Below, one piece after another: positions 36,306 to 47,073 of a DNA stretch of 55,128 nucleotides (position 1 is its first letter; each line of letters starts with the position of its first letter). The position numbers and the translations under genes are program-made. Source of the stretch: Campylobacter novaezeelandiae (lineage in GTDB: Bacteria; Campylobacterota; Campylobacteria; Campylobacterales; Campylobacteraceae); the NCBI RefSeq assembly GCF_004323845.1, contig NZ_QPGR01000010.1:1-55128 (forward strand), read 5' to 3'. The notes under the pieces are model-generated. The model was not told the DNA's origin, ran no database searches, and worked only from the letters and a program-made list of their open reading frames with translations.

Positions 36306-38321
36306 CTAATCCTTACAAAGCCCTGCTTCAAATAAGAAACAAGAAGGAGTAAAAGAAGTTTTTTTATTTTTATCATATTTTGCATAACTTAAATAAAGTA
36401 TATTTTTAGCTCTAGTAACAGCAACATAAAATAATCTTCTTTCTTCTTCTAAGCTTCCCCCCATTGAAATAAGTTTTTGATTAGGAAAGCGTCCTTGTGC
36501 TAAATCTATTACAAAGACTAAATCAAATTCAAGTCCCTTGCTCGCATGTATGCTTAATAAATTAACACCTTTTCCATTATTCATTTCATTGGAACCTAAG
36601 GCTAAAAAATTATAATATTTATAAATATCTGAATATTTTTTTGCTAAATCTTTTAAAATAAAAATCTTTGCATCAATTTTTTCTAAATTCTCTTTTTTTC
36701 TTAAAAGATCAATTTGTCCATCTTTATTGGTTGCTCTTTTATTTGCAAGTCTTTCACAAATTTCAAGAAAAAAAGAATTTTTGCAAATTAAATGGATTAT
36801 TTCTATAGCATGTTTTTGCTCTTGTGTATTTTTCAAAAAAAGATAAAGTCTCTCTAAATTTAATGCACATTCTTTTGTAATTTTAGATAGTTTTAATACA
36901 GGATGGTGGTTAAACTCACTTTCTAAATCAAAGCGATTTTCATTAGCAAGCTCATTGAAGTCTGAAAAAAGACCAAGATCATAGCTTTTCCTTACAGAAG
37001 TGCTTAGATTAATATTTTTATCAGGCTTTAAAAAACCCTTGATTAAATTTCCATGCCCTAGTTTTAACAATGAGTCAAAAATCTCTTTTGCTAAAACTCC
37101 CCCTACACCTTTAGAATAGCTTATAAGATGGATAAAAGCCATAATATCCTTAGGATTTACAATTAAAGAAAGAAAAGAACAAAAAGCTTTTACTTCTAAG
37201 CTTTCAAAAAAACTAGCGCTTCCCTTTCTAACACAGGCGATTCCTTGTTCTTTTAAAGCTATCTCAATACCATCAGCGCTAGAATTATTACGAAAAATAA
37301 CTGCAATTTCTTCCAAAGAAACGCCGCTAGTTAAAATCATCTTTGCAATATTTTGATATTGTTCAATTAAATCTTCGAATTTTAATAAAGTCGGAGCCTT
37401 AAATTCATCATCTCTAGTAACAATTAGCTCCTTAGGATAAAGTCTTTCATTGTTTAAAATAACCTTATTTGCTAAAGCTAGAATACTTCTAGATGATCTA
37501 TAATTTTTATTTAAAGAAAAGATTTTTGCATCTTTAAAACGTTCTTTAAATCCTCCTATAATATTAATATCAGCTCCATTAAAAGCATAAATACTTTGAT
37601 CATAATCTCCAACACAAAATAAACTTTTTGATAAAAAAGCTTCTATTAAAGAACTCTGCAAAGCATTAGTATCTTGATACTCATCTACTAAAATCTCATC
37701 AAATTCAAATTTTTTATTTTTAATAAGTTCTTTAAGATGTATCAATAAATCATTAAAATCAACATAATTAAAACGTTTTTTTTCTTCTTCGTATTCTTTA
37801 AGAATATCTTCATAAATTTCAGCATAAATACTTTGTTCTTCATAATTTTGACAAAACCAATAATAAAATTCTTGCATAAAAGCTTTATTTTGAAACAAAG
37901 AATACACATCATAAAGATAACTTGATTGATAAGGCTTAATATCACTTAAATGAGAAAAAGTTCGTTTTTCATATATGCTTTTAAGTAAAATTTTTAATTC
38001 CGAACTTTGCTTTAAAAGTATATCTTTATTTTCTTGCTTAAGTAAAGAATATGCTACGCTATGAAAAGTTCCTGCCAAAATTCTTTTTGTGATACTTTTA
38101 TCAAAAAATTTTTCCAAACGTTTTATCATTTCTTTACTTGCTTTATTTGTAAAAGTTAAAAGCATAATCTTTTCAGGTTGAATGTCTTGCTTTAAAAGAT
38201 AAGCTATTCTTGCAACAATTGTAGAAGTTTTTCCTGTTCCTGCACTTGCTATGATAAGATTATGTCCAAAATTAGTAGTAGCAGCAAGATATTGTTCATC
38301 ATTTAACTTTGAAAGCGGCAT
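36306..38321 (-). CDS. UvrD/Rep-family ATP-dependent DNA helicase
   Basis: 671-residue superfamily 1A helicase (Cj0777 position). Motif I is IIASAGTGKTSTIV (GTGKT 28-32), motif II is VDEYQDTN, motif III is GDYDQSIYAFNGA, and later motifs FRNNSSADG, LLSIHASKGLEFDLVF and RRLFYVAVTRAKN are all present. It unwinds DNA 3' to 5' in repair or replication restart. Whether it is UvrD, Rep or PcrA cannot be settled, as Campylobacter carries more than one such protein. Divergent from the Asn-rich gene; upstream of peb2 on the same strand. Confidence 0.92.
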   Translation of the reverse strand: MPLSKLNDEQYLAATTNFGHNLIIASAGTGKTSTIVARIAYLLKQDIQPEKIMLLTFTNKASKEMIKRLEKFFDKSITKRILAGTFHSVAYSLLKQENKDILLKQSSELKILLKSIYEKRTFSHLSDIKPYQSSYLYDVYSLFQNKAFMQEFYYWFCQNYEEQSIYAEIYEDILKEYEEEKKRFNYVDFNDLLIHLKELIKNKKFEFDEILVDEYQDTNALQSSLIEAFLSKSLFCVGDYDQSIYAFNGADINIIGGFKERFKDAKIFSLNKNYRSSRSILALANKVILNNERLYPKELIVTRDDEFKAPTLLKFEDLIEQYQNIAKMILTSGVSLEEIAVIFRNNSSADGIEIALKEQGIACVRKGSASFFESLEVKAFCSFLSLIVNPKDIMAFIHLISYSKGVGGVLAKEIFDSLLKLGHGNLIKGFLKPDKNINLSTSVRKSYDLGLFSDFNELANENRFDLESEFNHHPVLKLSKITKECALNLERLYLFLKNTQEQKHAIEIIHLICKNSFFLEICERLANKRATNKDGQIDLLRKKENLEKIDAKIFILKDLAKKYSDIYKYYNFLALGSNEMNNGKGVNLLSIHASKGLEFDLVFVIDLAQGRFPNQKLISMGGSLEEERRLFYVAVTRAKNILYLSYAKYDKNKKTSFTPSCFLFEAGLCKD

Positions 38322-38449
38322 TATTTTCCTTATAAAAGTTAAAATTATAAAAAAAAATTACTTAAAAACATAAAAATTTAAAATTACTTTATATTAGATT
38401 ATAGTACAATATCGAACTATATTAATAACTCTATCTAAGGGATAACAAA
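38322..38449. promoter_or_regulatory. Divergent promoter spacer helicase / Asn-rich protein
   Basis: 128 AT-rich bases. Toward the plus strand there are TATATT and TATAGT-like minus-10 candidates (about 38393-38420) and ribosome site AAGGGATAA before ATG 38450. No other structure seen. Confidence 0.4.
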
Positions 38450-39538
38450 ATGAATTTTAAAATTTTTTCTATTATTGTTGGTATATTAATTACTATTATC
38501 GCAATACTTGGCGGAACTTATTATTATCTTTTTGAATACTCAAAACCAAAAAATTATACTTTAAATAGCAATTCTTATTCTGAACAAAAATCATACTCTA
38601 ATAATTACAATAATTCTTATTCATCTACAAGCAAAATTGATAACAATTCATATAACACAAACGCTAATAATAACATTATACAAAAACAAGAAACAAGCTC
38701 TCCAAATATAAATCAAAATTTAAATAATAATGCAAACGATATAGTTTCAACAAGTGAAAATAATGAAAACAACAAAAGTATAAATGACAATATCACAACT
38801 AACACTACTACCATAAATAAAAATAATGAAAATTTAAATACAGACAATAATACAAGCAACACAATAACAGCAAATGAGAATAATCAAAGCATTAAAACTA
38901 CAAATAAAGATTCTCAACAATTACAACAAGATAAACAAGCCAAAATAGAAGCCCTTAAAAAAGAGATAAGCAAACAACAAAAAATCCTAGAAAGAGAAAA
39001 AGCTATAAAAAAAGAACTTCAATCAAATAAATCAAATAAAAACAAATATCTAAATACAGCTAGAGAATATCTAAGTATAGGAAAAAACAGTCGCTTAGAA
39101 CCAGAACTTAGCACAGAAAATATGAAAGTTTATATTCTAGATGGAAAATTTCTAAGTCAATATAGAATCAACCTTTTAAAAGATATGCTAAACTCTATAA
39201 AAGATAATTCTAAAGATTATTATTTAAGCGTTTTTGTAAAAATGTTACCAAAAGGAGAAATGAAATTAACCATCTATAATAAAGAAATTATTTTTTCAGA
39301 TATGAAAAAATCTTACAAATATATCAATTTAAATCAATTAAGCCCTTATTTAAACAATTTAAATGAATTAAACCAACACGTAGCACGCGAAGAAATTATG
39401 GAAAGACTTAAACTTCAAATTAAAAAAGAAGGTAAAGGAAGTGAGTTTTCAAAACATATTAAAAGTTTAAAAACTGGACTCAACACAGCTCAGTACTTTT
39501 TTCCATTTTGTGAAATTATAGAAATTTCTTCTATATAA
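38450..39538 (+). CDS. Membrane-anchored periplasmic protein with Asn/Ser/Thr-rich linker
   Basis: 362 residues, not recognised beyond the Cj0776c-type periplasmic proteins. A signal anchor (about 5-28) is followed by a low-complexity stretch of roughly 120 residues, almost only Asn, Ser, Thr, Gln, Glu and Lys (about 35-155). Next come a Lys/Glu/Gln helical segment (about 160-195) and a folded C-terminal domain (about 200-362) with no motif I know. The low-complexity part may be a flexible spacer through the cell wall. It precedes valS by 35 bases and may be cotranscribed with it. Confidence 0.7.
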   Translation: MNFKIFSIIVGILITIIAILGGTYYYLFEYSKPKNYTLNSNSYSEQKSYSNNYNNSYSSTSKIDNNSYNTNANNNIIQKQETSSPNINQNLNNNANDIVSTSENNENNKSINDNITTNTTTINKNNENLNTDNNTSNTITANENNQSIKTTNKDSQQLQQDKQAKIEALKKEISKQQKILEREKAIKKELQSNKSNKNKYLNTAREYLSIGKNSRLEPELSTENMKVYILDGKFLSQYRINLLKDMLNSIKDNSKDYYLSVFVKMLPKGEMKLTIYNKEIIFSDMKKSYKYINLNQLSPYLNNLNELNQHVAREEIMERLKLQIKKEGKGSEFSKHIKSLKTGLNTAQYFFPFCEIIEISSI

Positions 39539-39573
39539 TCATAGAATTTTAAGCAAAACGTCAAAGGCAAATA

Positions 39574-42186
39574 ATGTATGATAAAAATTTAGAAAAAAAA
39601 TATTATCAAATTTGTGAAGAGAGGGGTTATTTTGAGATTGACTCAAATAAAGCTATCCAAAAAAATGGGAAAATATTTTGCATTATGATGCCTCCTCCTA
39701 ATGTCACAGGAGTTTTACATATAGGACATGCACTAACTTTTACTTTACAAGATATTATCACACGCTATAAAAGAATGGATGGATATAAAGTTCTTTATCA
39801 ACCTGGACTTGATCATGCTGGCATTGCTACTCAAAATGTTGTAGAAAAACAACTTCTTGCTCAAGGCATCACAAAAGAAGAATTAGGTAGGGAAAAATTT
39901 ATAGAAAAAGTTTGGGAATGGAAAGAACAAAGCGGAGATAAAATTCTTAATCAAATGAGGACCTTAGGTATTACTCCAGCATGGTCTCGTTTACGTTTTA
40001 CAATGGATGAAGGACTTGTTAATGCGGTAAAAAAATCTTTTGTAGATCTTTATAATAAAAAGCTTATTGTACGCGGAAATTACATGATTAATTGGTGTAC
40101 ACATGATGGTGCTCTAAGCGATATTGAAGTAGATTATAAAGAAACAAAAGGTAAACTTTATTATATAAAATATTTTTTAAAAGATAGCAATGATTTTGTT
40201 ACAATTGCAACCACAAGACCTGAAACTTTATTTGGCGATAGTGCTTTAATGGTAAATCCAAATGATGAACGTTATAAAAATTTCATTGGAAAGGAAGTTA
40301 TTTTACCTCTTTGTAAAAGAACTCTTAAAATAATTGCTGATGATTATGTTGATACAAGTTTTGGAACAGGTATAGTTAAAGTTACTCCAGCCCACGATAT
40401 AAATGATTATGAAATTGGCAAAAGACATAATTTAGAATTTATTACTATTTTTAACGAAAAAGGTATCTTAAACGAACATTGCCTAGAATTTCAAGGCTTA
40501 GAAAGACTAAAAGCTAGAGAAAAAATCGTAAATCAACTACAAAATTTAGGTTTTATTGATAAAATAGAAGATTATACTCATCAAGTAGGATATTGTTATA
40601 GATGTAACAATGTAGTAGAACCTTATATCTCAAAACAATGGTTTGTTAAAAAAGAAATTGCTCAAAAAAGTATTGAAAAGATCAATCTAAAAGAAAGCGA
40701 ATTTTATCCTTCACACTGGATTAATAGCTTTAACGCATGGATGAGAGATTTAAAAGATTGGTGCATTTCAAGACAATTATGGTGGGGGCACCAAATTCCT
40801 GTTTATTATTGTGAATGTTCTCATGAGTGGGCAAGCCAAGAACAACCAAATCAATGCCCAAAATGCGGTAGTCAAAATATAACTCAAGATCCAGATGTCT
40901 TAGACACATGGTTTTCTTCAGGACTTTGGGCTATTAGCACTTTAGGCTGGGGTAATGAACACTGGGGCGAAGGAAAATTATGGAATAAAGAAGATTTAAA
41001 TGAATTTTATCCTAATTCTTTATTAATCACAGGTTTTGATATTTTATTTTTCTGGGTAGCAAGAATGATGTTTCAAAGTAGCAATGTTTTTGATAAGCTA
41101 CCTTTTAAAGATATTTACTTACATGCCCTTGTTAAAGATGAACAAGGCAGAAAAATGAGTAAAAGCTTGGGTAATGTGATTGATCCAAACGAGTGCATCA
41201 AAGAATACAGTGCTGATATCTTACGTTTTACCTTAGCACTTCTTGCTATACAAGGAAGAGATATAAAACTAAGCAATGATAAGCTTTTGCAAGTTAGAAA
41301 TTTTACCAATAAACTCTACAATGCAAGCAATTACTTACTTTTAAATCAAGATAAATTTGAAGATTTAAAAGATATAGAATTAAAAAGCGATCTTGGAATT
41401 TACATTTATACAAGGTTTCAAGAATGTATTAAAAATTTAAGAGAGAATTTAGAACAATATCGCTTTAACGATAGTGCTAATATACTTTATAAATTTTTCT
41501 GGAATGATTTTTGCAACTGGGGTATAGAACTTAGCAAAGCGGATAAATCAAGCATTAAAGAATTAGGAAGTATCTTTAAAGAAGCCTTAAAAGCTTTAAA
41601 TCCTTTTATGCCATTTATTAGCGAATACTTATATCACAAACTCAGCAAAAGCGATCTTGAAAACACTTCTTCTATTATGATAAGTGCCTATCCAACTTTT
41701 GATAAAGAAAATTTAGAAATTAAAGAAATTTTTAATTTACTCATAGAAAGCATAGTAAGCATTCGTCGTGCAAAAAGCTTGATAGAGCTAGGAAACTCAA
41801 AAATTGAAAAAGCTTTTATAAAACTAAACAATACAAAACAAAAAAATAAAATAGAACCTTATTCTCACTTTATTACAAATTTAGCCAAATGCAAATCGAT
41901 TGAATTTACCGATACAAAAATATCAAATTCTGTTTGTGATGTCAGCGAAAATTTAGAAATTTTTATCGCTCTAGATAATATTGATTTAAGTGCTATAATC
42001 CAAAGGCTAGAAAATCAAAAATCAAAACTACAAAAAGAACTTTTGAAGTTAGATTCTATGCTTTCAAATGAAAATTTTCTTAAAAATGCTCCAAAAAATA
42101 TTATTGAACAAAATACTAATATTTCAATAAATTTAAGAGAACAACTTCAAAAGATTGACTCAGAATTAAAAAATTTAAAAGGTTGA
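39574..42186 (+). CDS. valS: Valyl-tRNA synthetase
   Basis: 870-residue class I synthetase that charges tRNA-Val, with editing. The HIGH motif is at 49-52 in [15 protein letters not shown], and KMSKS is at 527-531. The CP1 editing domain ([10 protein letters not shown]) and a zinc-type Cys insertion (CECS then CPKC) lie between. The C-terminal coiled-coil arm (about 800-870) is present. ATG 39574 has AAAGGC upstream. Its stop lies just before the metN start, with a few bases of overlap or none depending on that start. Confidence 0.97.
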   Translation: MYDKNLEKKYYQICEERGYFEIDSNKAIQKNGKIFCIMMPPPNVTGVLHIGHALTFTLQDIITRYKRMDGYKVLYQPGLDHAGIATQNVVEKQLLAQGITKEELGREKFIEKVWEWKEQSGDKILNQMRTLGITPAWSRLRFTMDEGLVNAVKKSFVDLYNKKLIVRGNYMINWCTHDGALSDIEVDYKETKGKLYYIKYFLKDSNDFVTIATTRPETLFGDSALMVNPNDERYKNFIGKEVILPLCKRTLKIIADDYVDTSFGTGIVKVTPAHDINDYEIGKRHNLEFITIFNEKGILNEHCLEFQGLERLKAREKIVNQLQNLGFIDKIEDYTHQVGYCYRCNNVVEPYISKQWFVKKEIAQKSIEKINLKESEFYPSHWINSFNAWMRDLKDWCISRQLWWGHQIPVYYCECSHEWASQEQPNQCPKCGSQNITQDPDVLDTWFSSGLWAISTLGWGNEHWGEGKLWNKEDLNEFYPNSLLITGFDILFFWVARMMFQSSNVFDKLPFKDIYLHALVKDEQGRKMSKSLGNVIDPNECIKEYSADILRFTLALLAIQGRDIKLSNDKLLQVRNFTNKLYNASNYLLLNQDKFEDLKDIELKSDLGIYIYTRFQECIKNLRENLEQYRFNDSANILYKFFWNDFCNWGIELSKADKSSIKELGSIFKEALKALNPFMPFISEYLYHKLSKSDLENTSSIMISAYPTFDKENLEIKEIFNLLIESIVSIRRAKSLIELGNSKIEKAFIKLNNTKQKNKIEPYSHFITNLAKCKSIEFTDTKISNSVCDVSENLEIFIALDNIDLSAIIQRLENQKSKLQKELLKLDSMLSNENFLKNAPKNIIEQNTNISINLREQLQKIDSELKNLKG

Positions 42187-42188
42187 TT

Positions 42189-43199
42189 TTGATAAAAATT
42201 ACAAATTTAAAAAAATATTATGAACAAAACTTAGTTCTTAATGATATCTCCTTGCAAATAAAAAAAGGAGAAATTTATGCTATAGTAGGACATAGCGGGG
42301 CAGGAAAATCAACTCTTTTAAGATGTATCAACGGATTAGAAGACTATCAGGGAGGAAGTTTAGAAGTTTTAGGGGAAGAAATTTCAAATTTAAAACAAAA
42401 TTATCCAAAAAAACTTAGATTTTTAAGAAAAAACATAGGAATGATTTTTCAAAATTTTGCTTTAATTAATAGAAAAAATGTTTTTGAAAATGTTGCAATA
42501 CCTTTAAGAACACATTATAGTCAAAGTAGATTTTATGCTAAGCTTTTTAAAAAAGATTTTATGAGCGAAGATGAAGTTCAGGCTAAAGTTAATAAACTTT
42601 TGGATATAGTAGGACTTCTAGAAAAAAGTAAAGCTTATCCCAAAGAATTAAGCGGGGGACAAAAACAAAGAGTAGCTATAGCCAGAGCATTAACACTTGA
42701 TCCTAAGATCCTTTTAAGCGATGAGGCAACCTCTGCACTTGATCCAAATACTACCAAAAATATTTTAGAACTTTTACAAAAAATCAATAAAGAATTACAT
42801 ATAAGCATAGTTTTAGTAACTCATGAAATGGATGTTGTAAAAGAAGTAGCACAAAAGGCTATCTTGCTTGAAAAAGGCAAAGTTATAGGCGAAGGCTTAA
42901 TTGATGAGCTTTTTTTAAAACCAAATCACAAAATGAAAGAATTTTTAGGAGAAAGTGATTTTTTACCGGATAAGGGTTTAAATATCAAACTTTATTTTCC
43001 AAAAGAAATCGCCCAAAAAAGCATAATTACTCATATGGCAAGAACACTTGATATTGATTTTAATATAGTTTGGGGTAAAATAGAAAAATTAAATGGAAAT
43101 GCTTTAGGCAATTTAGTGATAAATATAAACCAAAAAGATAAAGAAAAAGTATTAGATTATATTGAAAAAAGCAAAGTTTTATGGGAGATAGTATCTTGA
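42189..43199 (+). CDS. metN: MetN, methionine ABC transporter ATPase
   Basis: ATPase of the D/L-methionine importer. Walker A is [12 protein letters not shown], signature is [15 protein letters not shown], and Walker B is [15 protein letters not shown]-terminal NIL regulatory domain (about 260-336), which binds methionine and inhibits transport, is present. I use TTG 42189 because AAAAGG lies six bases before it; TTG 42183 falls on the ribosome site. The product is 336 residues. It precedes metI with overlap. No S-box or other riboswitch could be recognised, as valS is directly upstream. Confidence 0.93.
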   Translation: MIKITNLKKYYEQNLVLNDISLQIKKGEIYAIVGHSGAGKSTLLRCINGLEDYQGGSLEVLGEEISNLKQNYPKKLRFLRKNIGMIFQNFALINRKNVFENVAIPLRTHYSQSRFYAKLFKKDFMSEDEVQAKVNKLLDIVGLLEKSKAYPKELSGGQKQRVAIARALTLDPKILLSDEATSALDPNTTKNILELLQKINKELHISIVLVTHEMDVVKEVAQKAILLEKGKVIGEGLIDELFLKPNHKMKEFLGESDFLPDKGLNIKLYFPKEIAQKSIITHMARTLDIDFNIVWGKIEKLNGNALGNLVININQKDKEKVLDYIEKSKVLWEIVS

Positions 43200-43939
43200 A
43201 TGAAGGTTTTTTAGACAGAATAAAGCAATTTTGTGATGAATTTTCTTTTGAAAGTATCAATACAACTTTAATCAATACTTTTAAAACTTTTCCAATGAAT
43301 TTTGAAAATATTTTAAAAACAGCATTAAATGAAACCCTTTATATGAGTTTTATGGCAACTTTTTTAGGATTTTGTTTAGCTATAATTCCTGCTATTTTAC
43401 TCACTTTATATGATAAAAATGGCCTAAAAGAAAATATTGTTTTTTATAGAATTTTAGATTTTTTTATTAATACTTTACGTGCCTTTCCTTTTCTTATACT
43501 TATCATCGTTCTTTTACCTCTATCAAAGATTATAATAGGAACAAGTATAGGAACAAGTGCAGCAATTGTACCTTTATCTATAGGTATAGCACCTTATTTA
43601 ACTAAAATGCTTGAAAGTGCTTTTAAAGAAGTTGATAAATCAACTATAGAAGCAGCTAAATCTTACGGAGCTACTAATTTACAAATCATTTTTAAAATCA
43701 TTTTTGTAGAAAGCTTGCCAAATATTATAAATAGTATAGTTTTAACTTTAATTTTCACCATAGGATTTTCAGCACTTGCTGGAACTATTGGCGGTGGTGG
43801 ATTAGGAGATATAGCTATTCGTTATGGCTATGAACGCTTCAATACAGAAATAATGCTTCAAACCATCATTATTTTACTTGTTTTAGTTCAAGCAGTTCAA
43901 ATAATAGGAAATTTATTATATAAACTAAGCAAAAAATAA
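43196..43939 (+). CDS. metI: MetI, methionine ABC transporter permease
   Basis: About 247-residue inner-membrane permease. Five or more membrane segments and the EAA loop [15 protein letters not shown], which docks on MetN, are clear; [22 protein letters not shown] is the MetI signature. I prefer TTG 43196 (GGGAG eight bases upstream, TTGA overlap with the metN stop); ATG 43181 would add five residues and lacks a ribosome site. The N-terminus is longer than in E. coli MetI. metQ follows after 53 bases. Confidence 0.93.
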   Translation: MNEGFLDRIKQFCDEFSFESINTTLINTFKTFPMNFENILKTALNETLYMSFMATFLGFCLAIIPAILLTLYDKNGLKENIVFYRILDFFINTLRAFPFLILIIVLLPLSKIIIGTSIGTSAAIVPLSIGIAPYLTKMLESAFKEVDKSTIEAAKSYGATNLQIIFKIIFVESLPNIINSIVLTLIFTIGFSALAGTIGGGGLGDIAIRYGYERFNTEIMLQTIIILLVLVQAVQIIGNLLYKLSKK

Positions 43940-43992
43940 TACCTATTTACTTAACTTTTTTATAATTTTGAAATTTAACATCAAGGAAAAAA

Positions 43993-44763
43993 ATGAAATT
44001 AAAAGCTTTAATATTATTATTTTTTTTAACTTATTTCAATCTTAATGCAGCCGAAACTATAAGCATTGCGGCTTCTCCTGTTCCACATGCGCAAATTTTA
44101 GAACAAATTAAACCTGAGCTAGAAAAACAAGGTTATAAATTAGAAATCAAAGAATTCACCGATTATGTTTTGCCTAATTTAGCCGTTAATGCAAATGAAA
44201 TTGATGCAAATTTTTTTCAACACGAACCTTATTTAAAAGAATTTAACAATATTAAAAAAACAAAATTAGTTAAAGTAGCAACCATTCACATAGAGCCTAT
44301 GGCAGTGTATTCTAAAAAATATAAAGATTTTAACAATATTAAAGAAGGAATTAAAATCGCCATTCCAAACGATCCTACTAATGAAAGTAGAGCTTTAGAT
44401 CTTATTGGCAAAACTGGATTAGTTTCTTTCAAGGATTCTGCCTTAAAAACTCCACTTGATATTATTGATAATCCTAAAAAAATAAAATTTATAGAATTAA
44501 AAGCAGCGCAACTTCCAAGAGCTTTAAGTGATGTTGATTTTGCAGTTATTAATTCAAACTATGCTTTATCAGCAGGATTAAATCCTTTAAAAGATTCTGT
44601 TTTAATCGAAGATAAAAATAATCCTTATGCAAACATTATAGTTGTTAAAGAAGGAAATGAAAACAATCCTAAAATCAAAGCTTTAATCCAAGCTCTTCAA
44701 AGTGATAAAATAAAACAATTTATTTTAGAAAAATATAATGGTTCCATTATTCCAGCATTTTAA
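43993..44763 (+). CDS. metQ: MetQ, methionine-binding protein
   Basis: 256-residue NlpA-family substrate-binding protein for MetNI. The signal peptide (about 1-19) ends in NLNA before AETISIAASPVPHAQIL. VNANEIDANFFQHEPYL is the family signature and SRALDLIG follows. Most relatives are lipoproteins; here no cysteine follows the signal segment, so it is probably soluble in the periplasm. C. jejuni carries several tandem copies at this place, this window only one. AAGGAAAAAA precedes ATG 43993. flgA follows after 20 bases. Confidence 0.92.
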   Translation: MKLKALILLFFLTYFNLNAAETISIAASPVPHAQILEQIKPELEKQGYKLEIKEFTDYVLPNLAVNANEIDANFFQHEPYLKEFNNIKKTKLVKVATIHIEPMAVYSKKYKDFNNIKEGIKIAIPNDPTNESRALDLIGKTGLVSFKDSALKTPLDIIDNPKKIKFIELKAAQLPRALSDVDFAVINSNYALSAGLNPLKDSVLIEDKNNPYANIIVVKEGNENNPKIKALIQALQSDKIKQFILEKYNGSIIPAF

Positions 44764-44783
44764 AAAATATTCTAAATTTTAAA

Positions 44784-45443
44784 ATGAAAAAAATATTTTT
44801 TTTTATTTGTATTTTTAATTTATGCTTTGCAAACAATATAGAAAAAGTCAAACTAGCCCTAAGCAAAGAATTGCAAAATAATTTTAGTAATATCTCTATT
44901 ACTAAAATTGACATTATGGATACACCCTTACCTAAAGATTTTGATCAATATGAATTTTTAAGATTGGCTAATGCAAAATTTAATAAAGCTCAAGGATTCT
45001 TAAGGGCCGAATTTAAGACGCCAAAAAATATACAAAAAAATATTTTTTTTCGTTATTTTGTTGATGCAAATATTGAAATTTTAAAATCAAAAAAACCTAT
45101 ACTCAAAGGAGAGAAATTAAGTCCTTTGGATTTTAATAAAGTTTCAATGGATTTTGATAAAATTCCCATAAATGCCCTAAGCATAGAAGAAGCAAAAAAT
45201 TTAATAGCTAAAGTTAATATAAATAAAAATACAATTTTAAAAAGAAATATGTTTAAAATCAATGCTTTGATTAAAAGAAATGATCCGGTTATAGGTATTT
45301 TAAGAGATTCTAATGTAGATATAGAAATAGAACTGATTGCATTAGAAAGTGCAAACTTAGGAGAAAGAATAAAAGTTAAAAATAAAGAAGGCAAAGTAAT
45401 GCAAGGTATAGTAAATGGAAAAAATAGGATACTTTTACAATGA
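44784..45443 (+). CDS. flgA: FlgA, flagellar P-ring assembly chaperone
   Basis: 219-residue periplasmic chaperone for FlgI and P-ring formation. The signal peptide (about 1-17) ends in LCFA. A SAF domain (LKGEKLSPLDF) and the C-terminal RIKVKNKEGKVMQGIVNGKNRILLQ are standard. The codons after the start include a T9 run. In many bacteria flgA sits with flagellar genes; in Campylobacter it sits between metQ and ubiX as here. Its stop overlaps ubiX (ATGA). Confidence 0.92.
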   Translation: MKKIFFFICIFNLCFANNIEKVKLALSKELQNNFSNISITKIDIMDTPLPKDFDQYEFLRLANAKFNKAQGFLRAEFKTPKNIQKNIFFRYFVDANIEILKSKKPILKGEKLSPLDFNKVSMDFDKIPINALSIEEAKNLIAKVNINKNTILKRNMFKINALIKRNDPVIGILRDSNVDIEIELIALESANLGERIKVKNKEGKVMQGIVNGKNRILLQ

Positions 45444-46009
45444 AAATTTTATTAGGAATTTCAGGCTCTAGCAATGTCAATCTAGGCCTTAAGCTGCTTA
45501 AACATTTAGAACAAGAATCATTTAAAACATTTTGCATTTTAACCAAGGGAGCAAAATTAAGTTTCTATAGTGAAAATTGCAAAGATTTAGAACTTTTATG
45601 TAAAGAAGAATTTAAAAAAACATTTTTTTTTGATGATGATGATTTAAGCGCAGCTGTTTCAAGCGGATCTTTTAAAATCGATAAAACCATTATTGCACCC
45701 TGCTCTATCTCAACACTGGCTAAAATTCACTCAGGATTTGCAGATACTTTACTTACAAGAGCCTGTGCAGTTGCCCTAAAAGAAAGAAAAAAACTAATTT
45801 TAGCTGTAAGAGAAATGCCTTTTTCAACTCTAAATTTAGAACACATGGCAAAATTAAGCTCTCTTGGAGTTATAATAGCACCACCAGTTTATGCCACATA
45901 TCCTAAAATAAATGCTTTAGAAGATATTGATAATTTTATTATTGGAAAATGGCTAGATCTTTTAGATATTGAACATAATCTATATAACAGATGGGAAAAA
46001 TTAAAATAA
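45440..46009 (+). CDS. ubiX: UbiX, flavin prenyltransferase
   Basis: 189-residue enzyme making prenyl-FMN, the cofactor of UbiD-type decarboxylases. The FMN-binding start LLGISGSSNVNLGLKLL is present, with later IDKTIIAPCSISTLAKIHSGFADTLLTRA and REMPFSTLNLEHMAKLSSLGV as in the UbiX/Pad1 family. In Campylobacter it serves menaquinone (futalosine pathway) maturation by MqnP/UbiD-type steps; that role is inferred. ATGA overlap with flgA. Confidence 0.93.
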   Translation: MKILLGISGSSNVNLGLKLLKHLEQESFKTFCILTKGAKLSFYSENCKDLELLCKEEFKKTFFFDDDDLSAAVSSGSFKIDKTIIAPCSISTLAKIHSGFADTLLTRACAVALKERKKLILAVREMPFSTLNLEHMAKLSSLGVIIAPPVYATYPKINALEDIDNFIIGKWLDLLDIEHNLYNRWEKLK

Positions 46010-46024
46010 AAAGGATAAAATAAA

Positions 46025-46501
46025 ATGACTTGTTTATATCCAGGAACCTTTGATCCTATTACCAATGGGCATTTAGACGTGATTAAAAGAGCGCTTAAAA
46101 TTTTTGATAAAGTTATAGTTGCTATTGCAAAAAGCGAACACAAAAAACCTCATTTTACACTAGAACAAAGAGAAAATTTAGCCTATATAGCCACAAAAGA
46201 TTTAAAAAATGTAAAAATCGTTAGCTTTGAAACTTTGCTTGTAGATTTAGCTAAAAAACTTGATGTAAATATTATAATTAGAGGTCTAAGAGCTGTGAGT
46301 GATTTTGAATACGAGCTTCAAATGGGTTATGCCAATAATTCTTTATGTAAAGATCTAGAAACCGTTTATTTGATGCCAAATTTAAAAAATGCTTTCATTT
46401 CAAGCTCTATAGTTAGATCAATTATTTCACACAATGGCGATGTAAGCACTCTAGTGCCTAAAGAAATTTTACCCTTTTTAAAGGATGAAACTTGTATGTA
46501 G
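46025..46501 (+). CDS. coaD: Phosphopantetheine adenylyltransferase
   Basis: 158-residue cytoplasmic enzyme of coenzyme A synthesis, joining AMP to 4'-phosphopantetheine. The nucleotidyltransferase start [16 protein letters not shown] has the T/HxGH motif. [14 protein letters not shown] and ISSSIVR complete the family pattern. AAGGATAAAATAAA precedes ATG 46025. Its 3' end overlaps tmk by ten bases. Confidence 0.96.
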   Translation: MTCLYPGTFDPITNGHLDVIKRALKIFDKVIVAIAKSEHKKPHFTLEQRENLAYIATKDLKNVKIVSFETLLVDLAKKLDVNIIIRGLRAVSDFEYELQMGYANNSLCKDLETVYLMPNLKNAFISSSIVRSIISHNGDVSTLVPKEILPFLKDETCM

Positions 46502-47073
46502 TATTTGAAGGTATTGATTGTGTAGGAAAAAGTACTCAAATTGAGCTTTTAAAAGATTGTTTTAAACAAGCTATTTTTACAGCTGAACCAGGTGGAACAG
46601 AACTTGGCAAACACTTAAGAGAGCTTTTACTCAATAAATCTTATAAAATTGACAAAAAAGCTGAGCTTTTACTTTTCTTAGCAGATCGCGCCCAACATTA
46701 CGATGAAATTTTAAAAAAAAATCAAGATAAATTAATTATCTCTGATCGTAGTTTTATATCAGGTATAGCTTATGCCAATAAAGCTTTTGATAAAAATTTA
46801 CTTTTTGAATTTAATGCTTTTGCTTTAAGCCATTTCTTTCCACAAAAAATAATTTTTTTAAAAGCTCACAAAGAACTCATAAAAGAACGCTTAAGCAAAA
46901 AGAAATTAGATAGCATAGAAAAACGCGGTATTGATTACTTTTTAACCGTTCAAAATGAGCTTGAAGAAACTCTAAATTTTTTAAAAGAAAAAATTGATTT
47001 TAAACTTTTAAAATTAAATGCTGAGAATTCAAAAGAGAATTTACATCAACAAATAAAGGAATTTTTACAATGA
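46492..47073 (+). CDS. tmk: Thymidylate kinase
   Basis: 193-residue kinase that phosphorylates dTMP to dTDP. The P-loop is [13 protein letters not shown], the DR(S/Y/H) motif is [12 protein letters not shown], and [16 protein letters not shown] and the LID Arg segment follow. The start is TTG 46492, within the end of coaD; AAGGA lies six bases upstream and no ATG fits better. Its stop overlaps hisS. Confidence 0.95.
   Translation: MYVVFEGIDCVGKSTQIELLKDCFKQAIFTAEPGGTELGKHLRELLLNKSYKIDKKAELLLFLADRAQHYDEILKKNQDKLIISDRSFISGIAYANKAFDKNLLFEFNAFALSHFFPQKIIFLKAHKELIKERLSKKKLDSIEKRGIDYFLTVQNELEETLNFLKEKIDFKLLKLNAENSKENLHQQIKEFLQ

Noticed and set aside
44796..44804. T9 run in flgA as a phase-variation site
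   Set aside because: In frame and within the signal peptide of a usually stable flagellar gene; T9 runs are common in this AT-rich DNA.
45053..45394. 113-codon minus-strand ORF
   Set aside because: Antisense of flgA; low-complexity Leu/Ser/Ile translation and no ribosome site.
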